This document shows positions 39,612 to 49,849 of a stretch of 64,000 nt of DNA, in pieces. The DNA lies in NCBI RefSeq assembly GCF_037126465.1, contig NC_088204.1, forward strand, positions 62,927,807 to 62,991,806. The letters are read 5' to 3'. The number at the start of each line of letters is the position of its first letter. The stretch's first letter is position 1. The notes beneath the pieces were generated by a model that worked only from the letters and a program-made list of their open reading frames with translations, ran no database searches and was not told the DNA's origin. Position numbers and translations under genes: made by a program. The DNA is from Ornithodoros turicata. Lineage: Eukaryota > Arthropoda > Arachnida > Ixodida > Argasidae.

Positions 39612-40695
39612 CGGCCTCACTCATCCTCACCACACGAAGCACAGACTTTGTTGGCCTCACTCACGCTCACCAATTTTTTCTCAACAGTACCTAAACCTCA
39701 GTCACCCTCACCCTCACATTCCATTTTAAATTTTGTCCTCACAAACCTCACCTCAGGGCATCGGGACCCCGAGAGGCCTCACCATCCTCATCCTCACATG
39801 CCTTCACCTCATGAGGCTATTCACAACCCTTATGGCCTCATGTATCTTCACCTCATGAAGTCCTCATTCTCACGTGTCCTCACCTCATGGGGGCCTTCAT
39901 GTCCTCACGGCACCTCACGTACGTTCGCCTAATGAGGACCCACATGGCTTCACGAGTCCTCATCCTCACGTGCTCTCACCTCATGAGGGCCCTCATGGCC
40001 TCACGTACCTTCTTCTCATGAGGACCCTCATCCTCACGAGCCCTCGCCTCGTGAATACCGTTATGGCCTGACGTGTCTTCAAGTCACTAGTAGGCCTCCA
40101 AAGAACTTTCCGTTATGTTCACATGACACATCGGCGTTGAACTAGTGTGTCAGTAGCTGGTACCAATGACACTGCGCGGCATTAAACTGTTTATAGAGTT
40201 TCGTGCAGTGCTTGGATAAATTCGGTAACAGTTGTTACTGTCACAGTGAGGTTTAACGTTAATGTTTGGCATCAGCAAAGAGGAGCCCGAGCCCATCACC
40301 TCATCCGAGAGGTCCCTCACGAAGGTCTCATGACCTTATCCGTGACGCCCCTCACGAAAGGCATCATGGCCTCACCCGTGAGATCCCTCACGAAAGGCCT
40401 CACGGCCTCATCTGTGAGGTCCCTCACAAAAGGCCTCATGGCCTCATACGTGAGGTTCCTCGCAAAGGGCCTCATCTGTGAGGCTCCTCACAGAATACGT
40501 TGTACGCTCACGTATTGATGGCCTCACGACGACTGGCCTCATGAGGGCCCTCACGGTGGGCCTCATGAGGGACAATGCCTCACGACGGTCCTCGTGAGGA
40601 ACATTCAGCGTGGTCTGGCCTCACTCACACTCACCTCACGACGATGAGGTGAGGGTGAGGCGTCTTCATGAGGGTCCTCATGAGTGAGGACGCCC
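39612..40695. mobile_element. CCTCA-rich element inserted in the LINE
   Basis: The left end GCGGCCTCACTCATCCTCACC and the right end CCTCATGAGTGAGGACGCC are inverted relatives. The interior consists mostly of GCCTCATGAGG, CCTCACG and CCTCATCCTCAC words in two blocks (39620-40080 and 40290-40695) around a 200-base unique core (40085-40280). It separates the RT thumb from the RNase H domain of the LINE. No coding motif and no clear target duplication are seen. Confidence 0.7.
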
Positions 40696-40718
40696 GGTTA
40701 CGCAGGCGGGTGACTAGG

Positions 40719-41116
40719 CTACAGAGACCATGGAGGGGCACTGGGAGCCACTGTCTTCACTACGAAACGCGGGACGCTAGGCTTCAGCTGAGTCATCACC
40801 AACCGTACCTTGCAGTGCTTGCGCCTCAAGACCTTCGATACGAGCGGGTGCCGCCGATGATGGGATAAAAGGCGGAAGAAAAGTCGGCAGGTCTCACCGT
40901 AGCGAAGAACATCCAGCGGGGTGTCCCTCACTTCAGCAATAACTGCTCGGGTCTCTGCTGCTCGGGGGACGCCAAGGCACACATGAAGGCTTCGCGCCAA
41001 GAGGCACTGCAGCTTATGATCTGAAGATGTCGGCAGGCCATTAAGCACCGGCAAACTATACGCGAGGGACCCTCGAACCAAAGCCCTGCGGGCGGCCAGC
41101 AGAGGGCTCTTGTCAC
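40719..41116 (-). pseudogene. LINE RT thumb region
   Basis: GSLAYSLPVLNGLPTSSDH, LQCLLARSLHVCLGVPRAAE and TRAVIAEVRDTPLDVLRYGE match, with about two in three residues equal by eye, the corresponding region of the LINE at 56866-57461 (VAYSLPVLHDLPS, ARSLRVCLCVPRGAETR). Confidence 0.85.
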
Positions 41117-41235
41117 TGCCTCATCTCATGCCTGTCAAGCGACGGATCACTGCAATCCAACGGTGGATCTTGATCTCCAAGCTTGCAATATGCTTCGGCC
41201 AAGAGAGCCTAGCATCAACAGTGAGACGGAGGAAC

Positions 41236-41967
41236 CTATGGTGAGACACGTGCTTCAATGGTATGCCAGCAACGGAAAGCTGGAAGGGCCTCATGTTCCG
41301 CCTTGTAAAAGGGGAGTATTACTGTCTTTTCCGTCGATATGTCTAAGCCCGCCAGTGACAGGTACTGCTGGATAGCATCGAGAGCGGAGTTGGAGGCGTC
41401 GCTGGAGGGCAGGACGGGATTTACGTCTGGTCCAGATACAAATGTCATCAGCTTAGATGGAGATAGCTTCTTTCCTGCCAACGCAACCTTGAAGGTCAGC
41501 CGTAACAATGTTAAATAAGATGGGGCTCAGAACACTCCCCTGGGGCACCCCATGGGTCAACTCGACAAAGTCTATATCCTCCTGGCTTGTGGGGACGAAC
41601 AGTTCCCGTCCATGAAGGAAATCAGTAAGCCATGAGAGAGCTCTGGAAGGCAGGGCGGCATCAACAAGACCATGAAGGACAGAAGCGTGGCTGACAGTAT
41701 CGTACGCCCGCCTAACATCGAGGAAGGCAGCCAGCACAGTCTTCTTGCGCACCTTTGCCTCTTCCATAGAAGTGATTATCCGAGTACCGAGTCTATTGCT
41801 GCTCTGTGCCGCCGAAAGCCTGACATTTCTTGCGGGAAGACGCGGCGATGTTCGAGCCACCACTCCAGTCTAGCGAGTACCATGCGCTCCATCCACTTCC
41901 CAAGGCACCTAGTCAGGCTCACTGGCCGAAAGGAGGAGAGCTGCGATGGCGGTTTGCCTGGCTTCAA
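41236..41967 (-). pseudogene. LINE reverse transcriptase palm and fingers
   Basis: In order: SSFRPVSLTRCLGKWMERM, MSGFRRHRAAIDSV, AAFLDVRRAYDTVSHASVL (motif A with the catalytic Asp) and [19 protein letters not shown] (motif B). The motif C position reads stop-A-D-D-I-C-I-W at about 41447-41455: the Tyr codon TAT has become TAA, so the catalytic box is destroyed by a stop. Further stops and shifts occur. Confidence 0.88.
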
Positions 41968-42225
41968 TAGCGGAATAACACGTGCGCGCTCCCAACTGTC
42001 GGGTACTTTCCCTGGCCTCCATGATCTATTAAATTACCTCCAGCAGATACTTCACACATTTCTGATCGAGGTTGCGGAGAGCCCGATAGGTGACGTTATC
42101 CGGTCCAGTAGAAGACCGAACGTGAGACAGCAGCAGCGCGCTTCTGCACTCGGCCAGTGAGAAATCCATATCCATGTCCGGGCCAGTGGCTATGGGCGCA
42201 ACTTGAATCCGTTCGACTAAGGTAG

Positions 42226-42923
42226 TCACATGGAAGAAAACCACGTTGTACTTGCAGCCTTCGAAGGAGCGGCAATGGTGTTGCAGAAGGCCTGAGCCAC
42301 TTCTGCTTCGTACTTTGAGGAAGACAGCGCAAGCGCACCTAAGGGATGCTGGTTCGTCGGAGGTTCGCTTAAACTTCTTGCCACTCGCCATATCTTCGCA
42401 GGGCTGTCAAAAGGTGACAACGATCCGCAGAGCTGCCTCCAGCGCTTACGATCAATCGCATCCAGCTCCTTAGTGACTGACTTGCACGCGCGGCGGGCTT
42501 CTTGGATGTCTTTGAGCAACCCGCGTCGACGGTATGCCCGCAGCTGCTCAATCCTAGGGTTTGAGCCCAGATATCTAGGAACGACTTTAACATACTTGCT
42601 TGATGAACGAAGGGCCTCCTCGATACATCCTGCCATCTCGTCTGCGAGAGGTCAGGTCGGGTGCTGGTGGAACACAAGGCGCGAAAGGCTGACCAATCCG
42701 TTATCGCTACAACTTTATGCCGTTCTTTCTGAATGAATTTTTGAAAACCAATGAAAATGGGAAGATGGTCACTGCCCCGACCGCCCAGGCCAACCGCCCA
42801 CGGCAGGTACCTGGATACATCCTTTGAGCACAGAGAGAGGTCTAAAGAGTCTGACCGCGGGAGAGGAACGTAGAAGACGCATAATTGAGAAGATGGAGTC
42901 GCAGATCCTCCATAACGTCGCAC
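42226..42923 (-). pseudogene. LINE endonuclease C-terminus and inter-domain region
   Basis: SDSLDLSLCSKDVSRYLPW then GRGSDHLPIFIGFQKF (the SDHLP catalytic block of APE-type endonucleases), followed by a long linker with WRQLCGSLSPFDSPAKIWRV typical of the EN-RT connection. Frame shifts at about 42640 and 42370. Confidence 0.85.
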
Positions 42924-43440
42924 AGATTTTTGCCGCGGGTGTCAACCTTTGTGCTACCCGACAAGGGATGGTGTGCATTGACATCAACAACAACAACAAA
43001 CGGGGCTGGGAGACAGGCAAATATATCCCTAATACTGCGAGCTGTGACAGTAGCCGACGGGGGAATGTACAGGCTCACAACAGTCAGTACGGTACGGCCC
43101 ATGCGTACTTTACACTCAGTGTAGTCAAATAGGTCACGTCGAGAGTGAGTCAGTGCCGAGGTGAGGTCATTTCTTACGCAGGTGATGGTTCGAGACGGAG
43201 ATGTGTTGTCCAAGTGTTATATCCACTAAGTCGAAAGTCTTGGGAGACATACGCTTCGCAAATAGCAAGTACTATTGTCTGGTGCTGAAGAACGAATGCT
43301 TTCAAATCAGGTAGCTTATTCCGAATGCCACGCGCGTTCCACTGCAATACGGCAGCAGATTTACACGCTTGCTGCATTGTGTGGCAAAAAGAGATTGTCC
43401 ACTGCCAGAAGAGCCCTGACTTCAGGCAACTGGGAAGCAC
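42842..43440 (-). pseudogene. LINE APE-type endonuclease N-terminus
   Basis: AAVLQWNARGIRNKLPDL then IVLAICEAY (the QWNARG and E blocks), later TVVSLYIPPSATV and VVVDVNAHHPLSGSTKVDTR (the D.NAHH block). This order identifies an AP-endonuclease-like domain. A frame change separates the first 90 residues from the rest. Confidence 0.88.
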
Positions 43441-43880
43441 CTGGGAAAGCGGCGACGACAGCCTTCAAAGCGACAAAAAACAGCGGCAACAGTGCGCTGA
43501 GCATGTCATCCCGGGAGCTTGAACATCTCAGGTCGCTCGACACTGCCGACTGTCGCAGAGACCTTTGCGGTTGATGGCTGGCTGTATCCGCGTAGGAAAG
43601 TTTTGGAGAAGCCGGCCGCAAATTATCCGTGTCCGCCTTCAAAGGGTTTGTTGAGTCGGTGGCAGACGCCGCTGTGCCGCGGCTGACCATTGGACGGAAT
43701 TGCCATGTGGGGAAGTGTAACGCCCTGGGGGGCACGGGGGCACCTCGGAGACGGTTTAGCAGGCTTGGCGGGCTTAGGCGCGGGACGAGAACGCGGGACG
43801 CGAGCACCCGCTTGGTTTCTGTCGGAGCTACCAGACTTGGGCAAAACGGCGTCCCGATAGCGCCGAGTGGCTATTTTCTT

Positions 43881-44160
43881 CTAGATACACCGAGAGTCCG
43901 AAGCCACATGAGGGCACCCGCAGTTTGCACATTTGGGTTGTCGCTTCACAGTGCAGTCCGTCTGCATGTGCGGCCCCGCACATATCTTGCATGTGGTTGA
44001 ACCCCGGCAGTTACGAGCAATGTGGCCAAACCGCTGGCACTTGAAGCGCTGGACGGGAGCACCAACATACTCGCGCACAGCGTAGTCGGGAAACCCAATG
44101 CCACACTGTGCGGCAGTTTGACGTTGGTCTTGAATGCGCTTGCAAGAATTATCACCATCG
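43881..44160 (-). pseudogene. LINE ORF1 zinc knuckles
   Basis: FKCQRFGHIARNC, TCKICAGPHMQTDC and KCANCGCPHVASDSRC are three CCHC-type knuckles in a row, the usual end of ORF1 in I/R1/Jockey-type LINEs. The following minus-strand 43840-43360 keeps PAPKPAKPAKPSP and similar proline-rich linker sequence. Confidence 0.85.
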
Positions 44161-44497
44161 TTATTTCGGGACCACTTCCTTTTTTGAAAACCGCGGCGGC
44201 ATCAGCGCACCGACGTAAACCGATTTTGCATTTCCGCCGAGCTTTCGTATCTCCAATAATTAAAAAGTTAATTAACGAAACCTAATTAATACATCGACTT
44301 AGGAGGCTGCCATCATGTGGTGTTGTTTTTGGCCTTCCGCTCCTGAGATGAAAAACCCGTATACGTACATGTAGCTAGCGTGGACATCTCGAATAATTAT
44401 TTCATCCGCTTTATTGTCGCTTTCGTGCATTGGCATCACAGCATTACACCGCCAAGTATTTCACGTTATCCGAAATGTCTGTGTTGTCACGTCGCAG

Positions 44498-44725
44498 GTT
44501 GAACATGTGTGGTGCCGCGACGGTGAGTCGCAACTGCTACGCGCATCGCTGCAGAGACCATCGGGCTTCCGTGGCCACCCGGCGTTCGCCGACAACCGCC
44601 GAATCCTCTCCCGCTCGGACCAGCGGTGCCAGATTACGGCCAAGGATAATGACACTTCGAGAGACCCAGATAGCTTCAGTCTACGCATCACTGACTTCCA
44701 GCTCTGTCCCGTCGGAAAGCAAGAT
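44498..44725 (+). CDS. ZP gene exon 2 (ZP-N)
   Basis: Acceptor TTGTCACGTCGCAG, donor AAGAT|GTAAGA, 76 codons in phase 0. It holds VEHVWCRDGESQLL, SGFRGHPAFADNR, SDQRCQITAKDN and ITDFQLCPVGKQD: three of the four ZP-N cysteines and the F.G landmark. Confidence 0.88.
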
Positions 44726-47700
44726 GTAAGAGATCGTCTAAGAGTGTGCTTCATGGAGCAACGTGATTTTTCGTAGAATGGTCTCAATGATGGGTATTTG
44801 GCGCGGTGCCGCCGACTACATTTATTCCAAAAAGTGACCCTATCACTAACAATTCATTGTGCTTTATAATATCTTTTATATAATCGGTCCTTTGCACTTT
44901 ACTTTACTCTTTTGTTATTATACGTACTTGTTTCTTCGATCATTCCTGACCACCGGGTCTACGCACCTGCCGAAGAGAAAGCTCCTCTGAGTCATATGTG
45001 TATTACAGAATACCGAGAGTGGGATTTTTTATGTGCACACTGTGAGTAGACTATTCGCCCGTATTTTATCAACTTCTAATTACGGAAACACTGGAGAATA
45101 CGACGAACGCTTAAAATTCTCGTGCTTGGACCAGTGTGCGTCCAGAGATAACCAACGGTCTTTGACAGCGGCAACAGAAAAAATCATTGTGTCGTTGCTT
45201 TGTCACTGTCTACTTTTCCGCCCTGCTGCCATCTTGAACCGTGACTTCATCAACTTCAGGGTTTCCTCAAGGTTCGAGTATGGTTTCCGCAAGTAGATGG
45301 CGTGCTTCTAGCCGAAGACCAAGAAGTCGTCATCCTTTGCCGCCCTCCAGAGGCTGTTGTGACCGATAAGCGAGCAACTGGTTTCATGGGCACTCTGTAA
45401 GCGTGATATCTCTGTCTTAACAAAGTCTCTGATGTCGCCTGTCCTGCAGCGGTCCAGAGGGTCGAGTGTCAGGGGTAGTGGAGCAGGCTCCGGGACAACT
45501 TGAGTACGCCCTAGCGCTGTTCCGCGAATCTACACCCCGCAGCGGTGTGTTTGACATGCCCGTCGAAGGTCCTGTCACTCTGGGCACCGGACTACAGCTT
45601 AGAGCAGCCATCAACACCCGGTCTTCTGCCTGGAGGTACGTCAAGTTGGTCGATGTCACGGCATCACCCGACCCAAGAGACGCCGACGCTCCGGGATCCG
45701 TCGAGCTGGTGCGAGATGGGTGTAGAATGCCGGCTCTTCAAAGCGTCGTGCCACAGCAGCCGCGAAGGTAAGGGGGATGGAACTTCCTCTTTCATCTTCA
45801 TAGCTGACTATGCTCACGCTACGCAAGCGTGCACTCTAAACGAAGATAGAAGTGGTGATGGTGCAACTGCTTGCCGTAGTCACACTCTGGTGTTGAAAGG
45901 GCTCGCTGTTGTCGGCCTCACATATGTGGGCAACGGCACGACTGACGCCCGGAGGAATGTGCGTCCCGCGCCGAATTTCTAACAAAACTGTGCCGACATA
46001 TGCCTGAAAGCGTCGAGGAAAACCCAGGAGAAAGCTAAACGAACGAACCTAAACCCTAAACGAAGAACTTCATCGCGTAACACGCTTTGAACCAACCGCC
46101 GAACAGAATGATATGGTTATCTTTCTTCGTCGGTATAGTTATAGTTGCAAATACCACCTTTATGCGTCAGTTACCATCCGAAGTGACACAAAAAGGTTGG
46201 TACGCTCTATCCTCAGGTAAGAATAAGCCATAACTGTAAAACAAGGAAACAAAATGTCAGCGAGCTGGTGTAGACTAGTTGTCGGTAACATTTCCCGAAG
46301 TTGGGGAGGGGGGTTATGAACAAAGGACTCGTTTCATTCGCTTGTGTTTGTGTTTCTTCAGAGCCCCCGACTCAAGGAAGTGTTACCAAAAACCATAGCT
46401 ATATCGTTCCGTGCAGTTCTTCGCGCGCAGAGCGTGTTAGTTTGAAAAATGTCAGCGAGCTGGTGTAGACTAGTTGTTGGTAACAGTTCCCGAAGTTGTG
46501 GAGGGGAGTTATGAACAAAGGACGAACAAAAGACTCAGTCTCATTCGCTTGTGCTTGCGTTTGTTCAGAGCCCCCCGACTCAAGGAAATGTTACCAACAA
46601 CCATAACTGTATCGTTCGGTGCAGTTCTTCGCGCGCAGAGCGTGTTAGTTTTCGGTTCTGTGCCTACAGTGTAGAGCCTGGCACCAGATCATCTCTAGTT
46701 TGTGGGAATGTCAAGTAAAGCGAGCGACAACAATAGCACTGAGCTATAATTGCAGAAGCATAAACAGTCAATTCTACCAATATGTACCTTCGGTCTCAGT
46801 ATTACTTGTACAACGGGGGGGGGGGGGGGGAGTGGAACTGACGATGTCCTAATGTCCTAAACTCGTGGTGCCAAGACATCACACACGTCCCTTCAGTCAC
46901 TGAGCTGCTGGAGTGGCACTACTTTCAAACCATGTTATAAAATACAGCTTGTACAATACGTTGCGTTAGTCGGATCGTAAGCCCAGTACTGTATGTATGG
47001 GCAGGTTACATGAGCATTCATAATATGTCTGTTCGTCTTGGGTGTATCTTGAAAAGCACAATTCATGTTCGCCTCTCTGTGCCGCAGAGCGGACGACGCT
47101 CCCGGTGAGGTTTTGTTAGACATGGAAGCCTTTCTCCTGGATGGTCCTGGAAGCCAGCTCTGGGTTCACGCCCAAATACGAGCCTGTGTTGACGCTGTGG
47201 ACTGTTTGGCCGACTTCTGCTCGGATCTCTATCATCCATCGGGTCATGGCAGACGACGACGAAAGAGAAGCGACAACTCATCCGCGCAGGTCGGTATACG
47301 AGGGGATGGTACCGTTATAGTATGGTGAACTGGGGTTATAGTACCGTTGTAGCATAGAAAGACGAGCATTGTGATATGCGATGAAAGTGGCAGAGATTCG
47401 CTGTACGTGTCACTTCCTTGAGAAAAGAAAGAAAGTTTAGAGTGAACTCTACGTTAGCTTCCTCCCTGTGTAAGCGGTTGAAGGAGCAGGCACTATATCA
47501 TGGGTACACAGAGAGCTTTCTTGCTTTTCGTTTTCTGTCTTTGGCCATATGGAATGACGTTATATTATGGGCACACAGACACAGTTTTCTTGCTCTTCCT
47601 TTTGTCGCTCTGACCATATAATAATAATAATGGTGCCGTGATGTTACACATGTTTGACCAGATAGGTACACAAACGCAGTGGTCTCTCTGGTGCTTTTGC

Positions 47701-48035
47701 CCGTATGTGATAGCCCTACCACCATACCGGATCCATATTGCACTCTTGTAAAAGATACACTGCACTGCTTCAGAGCCAGAGAATGCTCTAGGTCAGTACA
47801 AGTGAACAACTCTCTGATTTTTCAGGTGGGAGACCATGTTGCCCTGACAGTGCTGACGCCCAAAGCGGCCTCTCTAAGCGAATACGTCGAACCTTCCCTT
47901 CAATGCGCTGCGTGGGAAGCTCTAGCAGGTGTGCTCGGGTGCATGGTGATCTTTGCCGCTGGAGTGACTCTTCTTATGGCCAGAAGACTCACGGCTGCGA
48001 TCAGGCCGCAGAAGACCAAGATCAGGCCCACATGA
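44498..48035 (+). CDS. Zona pellucida (ZP) domain transmembrane protein, exons 2-6
   Basis: Five exons (44498-44725, 45260-45396, 45450-45767, 47088-47289, 47826-48035) have GT-AG borders and agree in phase (0, 2, 2, 0). Joined to 35577-35636 they give 384 residues. ZP-N runs from VEHVWC through FRGHPAFADNR, SDQRCQI, FQLCPVG and VVILCRPPE (four Cys). ZP-C has WRYVKLVDVTASPD, VELVRDGCRM and IRACVDAVDCLADFC (four Cys). A furin-like RRRRKR follows, then a helix GVLGCMVIFAAGVTLLM and a short basic tail ending at TGA. Arthropod proteins of this type form apical extracellular matrix and cuticle-associated fibres after cleavage. The specific orthologue is not known. Confidence 0.88.
45260..45396 (+). 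CDS. ZP gene exon 3 (end of ZP-N)
   Basis: Acceptor ATCAACTTCAG, donor CACTCT|GTAAGC, 45 codons plus 2 bases. GFLKVRVWFPQVDGVLLAED then QEVVILCRPPEA, the last ZP-N strands and fourth cysteine. The following intron is only 53 bases. Confidence 0.87.
45450..45767 (+). CDS. ZP gene exon 4 (ZP-C, first part)
   Basis: Acceptor CGCCTGTCCTGCAG, donor CGCGAAG|GTAAGG, 318 bases (1 + 105 codons + 2). It encodes PVEGPVTLGTGLQLRAAI, WRYVKLVDVTASPDPRDAD and VELVRDGCRMPALQS, the central ZP-C strands. Confidence 0.88.
45868..46040 (-). mobile_element. SINE fragment (type S3) in ZP intron 4
   Basis: TGTTGTCGGCCTCACATATG, GGGCAACGGCACGACTGACGC, GGAATGTGCGTCCCGCG and GCCTGAAAGCGTCGAGG read as the reverse of the S3 SINE body seen at 36480-36700. 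Confidence 0.65.
46060..46215. mobile_element. Degenerate MITE fragment in ZP intron 4
   Basis: GAAGAACTTCATCGCGTAAC, CACGCTTTGAACCAACC, GAATGATATGGTTATC and GTGACACAAAAAGG follow the word order of a family A/B left arm and centre; identity is low. Confidence 0.5.
46251..46651 (+). repeat. Tandem duplication of about 195 bp in ZP intron 4
   Basis: AATGTCAGCGAGCTGGTGTAG starts both copies (46251 and about 46446), and both end in GTTCTTCGCGCGCAGAGCG and TGTTAGTTT. The copies differ by scattered substitutions and a small insertion (GACGAACAAAA) in the second. A G run of about 16 lies downstream at 46816-46831. Confidence 0.92.
47088..47289 (+). CDS. ZP gene exon 5 (end of ZP-C and cleavage site)
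   Basis: Acceptor CTCTCTGTGCCGCAG, donor GCGCAG|GTCGGT, 202 bases (1 + 67 codons). It encodes GEVLLDMEAFLLDGPGSQLW, then VHAQIRACVDAVDCLADFC and HGRRRRKRSDNSS; the RRRRKR tract is a consensus furin-type site placed just after the ZP-C cysteines, as is usual. Confidence 0.9.
47826..48035 (+). CDS. ZP gene exon 6 (transmembrane segment and stop)
   Basis: Acceptor CTCTGATTTTTCAG, 70 codons including TGA at 48033-48035. It encodes VGDHVALTVLTPKAASL, the helix GVLGCMVIFAAGVTLLMA and the basic tail RRLTAAIRPQKTKIRPT. No AATAAA is seen close by; ATTAAA occurs at 48657. Confidence 0.88.
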   Translation: MGDHVALTVLTPKAASLSEYVEPSLQCAAWEALAGVLGCMVIFAAGVTLLMARRLTAAIRPQKTKIRPT

Positions 48036-48690
48036 CGACCCGATGGTGGCCCCATCGACATAGAGTTCCTCAACGCGATCTCGGATTTTGTAGTTCATCG
48101 GAACGTGACGGCTGCCAACGGGTGTAGGCATTACTTAGTGACGGACACAAAATGTTTGCAAGAAGCGGCGCTTCTGTACCAGGCCTATTTAAGTCCAGGA
48201 GAGAGTGCATGTCACTGGAATGCCACCACCTATTTCTTTTAATTACGCAAAGTTATTGAGGAAGGAAAGTTAGTTGGAAAGCGCCTGTTAGAAAAGTCTG
48301 CCGTGAGATGCGAGTTAGTGTTCACGACTACGTGTTGCTAACCATGTTAATCCTCGCGGATGCCTGAAGTTCCAAGTGGGCGTGGCTCTCCCATAACAAC
48401 TGTGCTTCTTCGTGCCGCTACCCTTTCAATAGTGGCATGTACGTGAAATGAATATTGTAAAGTGGCACTATGCCCATGGTTACTTCCCGGCTGCAAGCTA
48501 GAGCAACTAGCTATCCAGCAACACGGACACAAGAGACACTGACCATGGAGACACCTGCGCCGTTCCCTCGAGATGAGCGCATGATGCACGTGACGACGCT
48601 ATCTACTTCTCTGTGATCTGGAACTTCTGAAAGCTTCCATGTTCTTGAAGGATTACATTAAAATCAGTCATTACATTAAAATCAATCCAT
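48036..48690. other. Region downstream of the ZP gene, probable 3' UTR then unique sequence
   Basis: No coding motif. ATTAAA words at 48655-48680 are candidate polyadenylation signals. The 80-codon minus-strand frame at 48347-48589 has no recognisable content. Confidence 0.4.
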
Positions 48691-48692
48691 TT

Positions 48693-48812
48693 TTCTCCGG
48701 TTCGGTTCGGGTCCAGGCATAATGGTTCGGTTCTGGTTCAGCTCCAGGATGACACCCATATCGGTTCCGAACCGGTTCAAGATGCTATAAACTGGTTCCG
48801 AACCGGTTCATT
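48693..48812. repeat. GAACCGG-rich degenerate repeat
   Basis: Repeated CGGTTCGG, CGGTTCTGG and GGTTCCGAACCGGTTC words, as at 6350, 16412 and 52720. The palindromic GGTTCCGAACCGGTTCA occurs twice, 28 bases apart. Confidence 0.6.
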
Positions 48813-48826
48813 GCACTAGGTATACA

Positions 48827-49658
48827 CACTCTAAGAAAAACAGGTTGAAAACGGGTAGAAGCGCAACAGTTCTCCCCGACCTATTTTCTCTCTACCGACT
48901 GCAGGTTGAAGTTGTGCTGTTTCTACCCTTTTACTCAACTCTCTCCCCCCTGACGGTAGAACCACTGTGGCAATCTTGTCACTATTAGGGTTCAAGTGAC
49001 TCTTTTTTTCTTTTTGTGTGTTTCGTAGCAGGGTCACTAATGGAAGTGTAAATGGAGTCACCCAAGCAACGAGAATAGTTGAGGTTTACTAATCCTGCGC
49101 ACAAAGGCGTTTGGTCCAGCTTCGAGGTCACTGTTCAAGAGATTAGCCAGAGCGACCAAACACAGAGCGTCTGCGCTTGCGCGGAATCGCTGATTGTGTA
49201 AAAGGGGTCAGTATAGAGACGAACGCTGGAAGTGACAGTCTGTCGGTTTGCACGTGGACAGATATAGCAGATATTCTTACCATTTCGGGTAAAAAATTAT
49301 CTTCCAATAAGGGAGAACAGTTCTACTCACGGTAGAACTGTCTTCCCGGAAGGGTTGAATATTTAGCGTCAAGATGGGCAGATATTTCTCATCCTTGGGG
49401 TAGAGGTGTCTTCCATATGGAGAGAAAAGATAGACCCTCCCAAAGGAATAACAGTTAACCATTGTAGGGGCAAAATTTTGCCACTAACAGGGTAGAATTC
49501 TCTTCACACTCAGGGGTAGAATTGTTTCACCAGTGTGGTAGAAATGAAGGGGTAGAAGTGTTTCTGCCCCTCACTTTCTACCCCAAAAGGGTTGAGAATC
49601 TGTAACAACACACTTCTACCCCAAAAGGTAGAAAATTACACCTTTTTTTCTTAGAGTG
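48827..49658. mobile_element. GGTAGAA-rich TIR element, 832 bp
   Basis: CACTCTAAGAAAAACAGG on the left and CCTTTTTTTCTTAGAGTG on the right are inverted termini. GGTAGAA/TTCTACC words, often next to AACAGTTC or GTGTTTC, recur more than a dozen times, mainly 48850-48970 and 49265-49640. No transposase is recognised. The CACTCTAA terminus links it loosely to the CACTCTTA MITE families. Confidence 0.8.
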
Positions 49659-49849
49659 CACCCCAAAATAAACGGTAGGAAAGTTTCAAAAGCTCTATTT
49701 CTCTTCGCTTGTCCTAGCGTAACAGTGAAGAGAACCAGCAATATTATATTAGTACTTCAAGTGTTTTGGAGTAGCCGGTTCCTGTCCTTTGTAGGAGCCA
49801 CCATCTCCATATTTTTCTTTTTATTCCAGCTGCAATTCCAACTACATAC

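Larger units (their letters stand above)
38500..44170 (-). mobile_element. Large I/R1-like LINE (gag, endonuclease, RT, RNase H), interrupted and inactive
   Basis: Read on the minus strand the order is CCHC zinc knuckles (about 44080-43880), linker ORF1 sequence (43840-43360), APE-type endonuclease (43440-42800), RT (42640-41090), RT thumb (41116-40719), a CCTCA-rich insert (40695-39612), RNase H (39604-38760) and a 3' region ending near 38500. It is 5'-truncated within ORF1 near 44165. Frames are broken by several shifts and stops. It occupies the presumed first intron of the ZP gene in antisense orientation. Confidence 0.85.
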
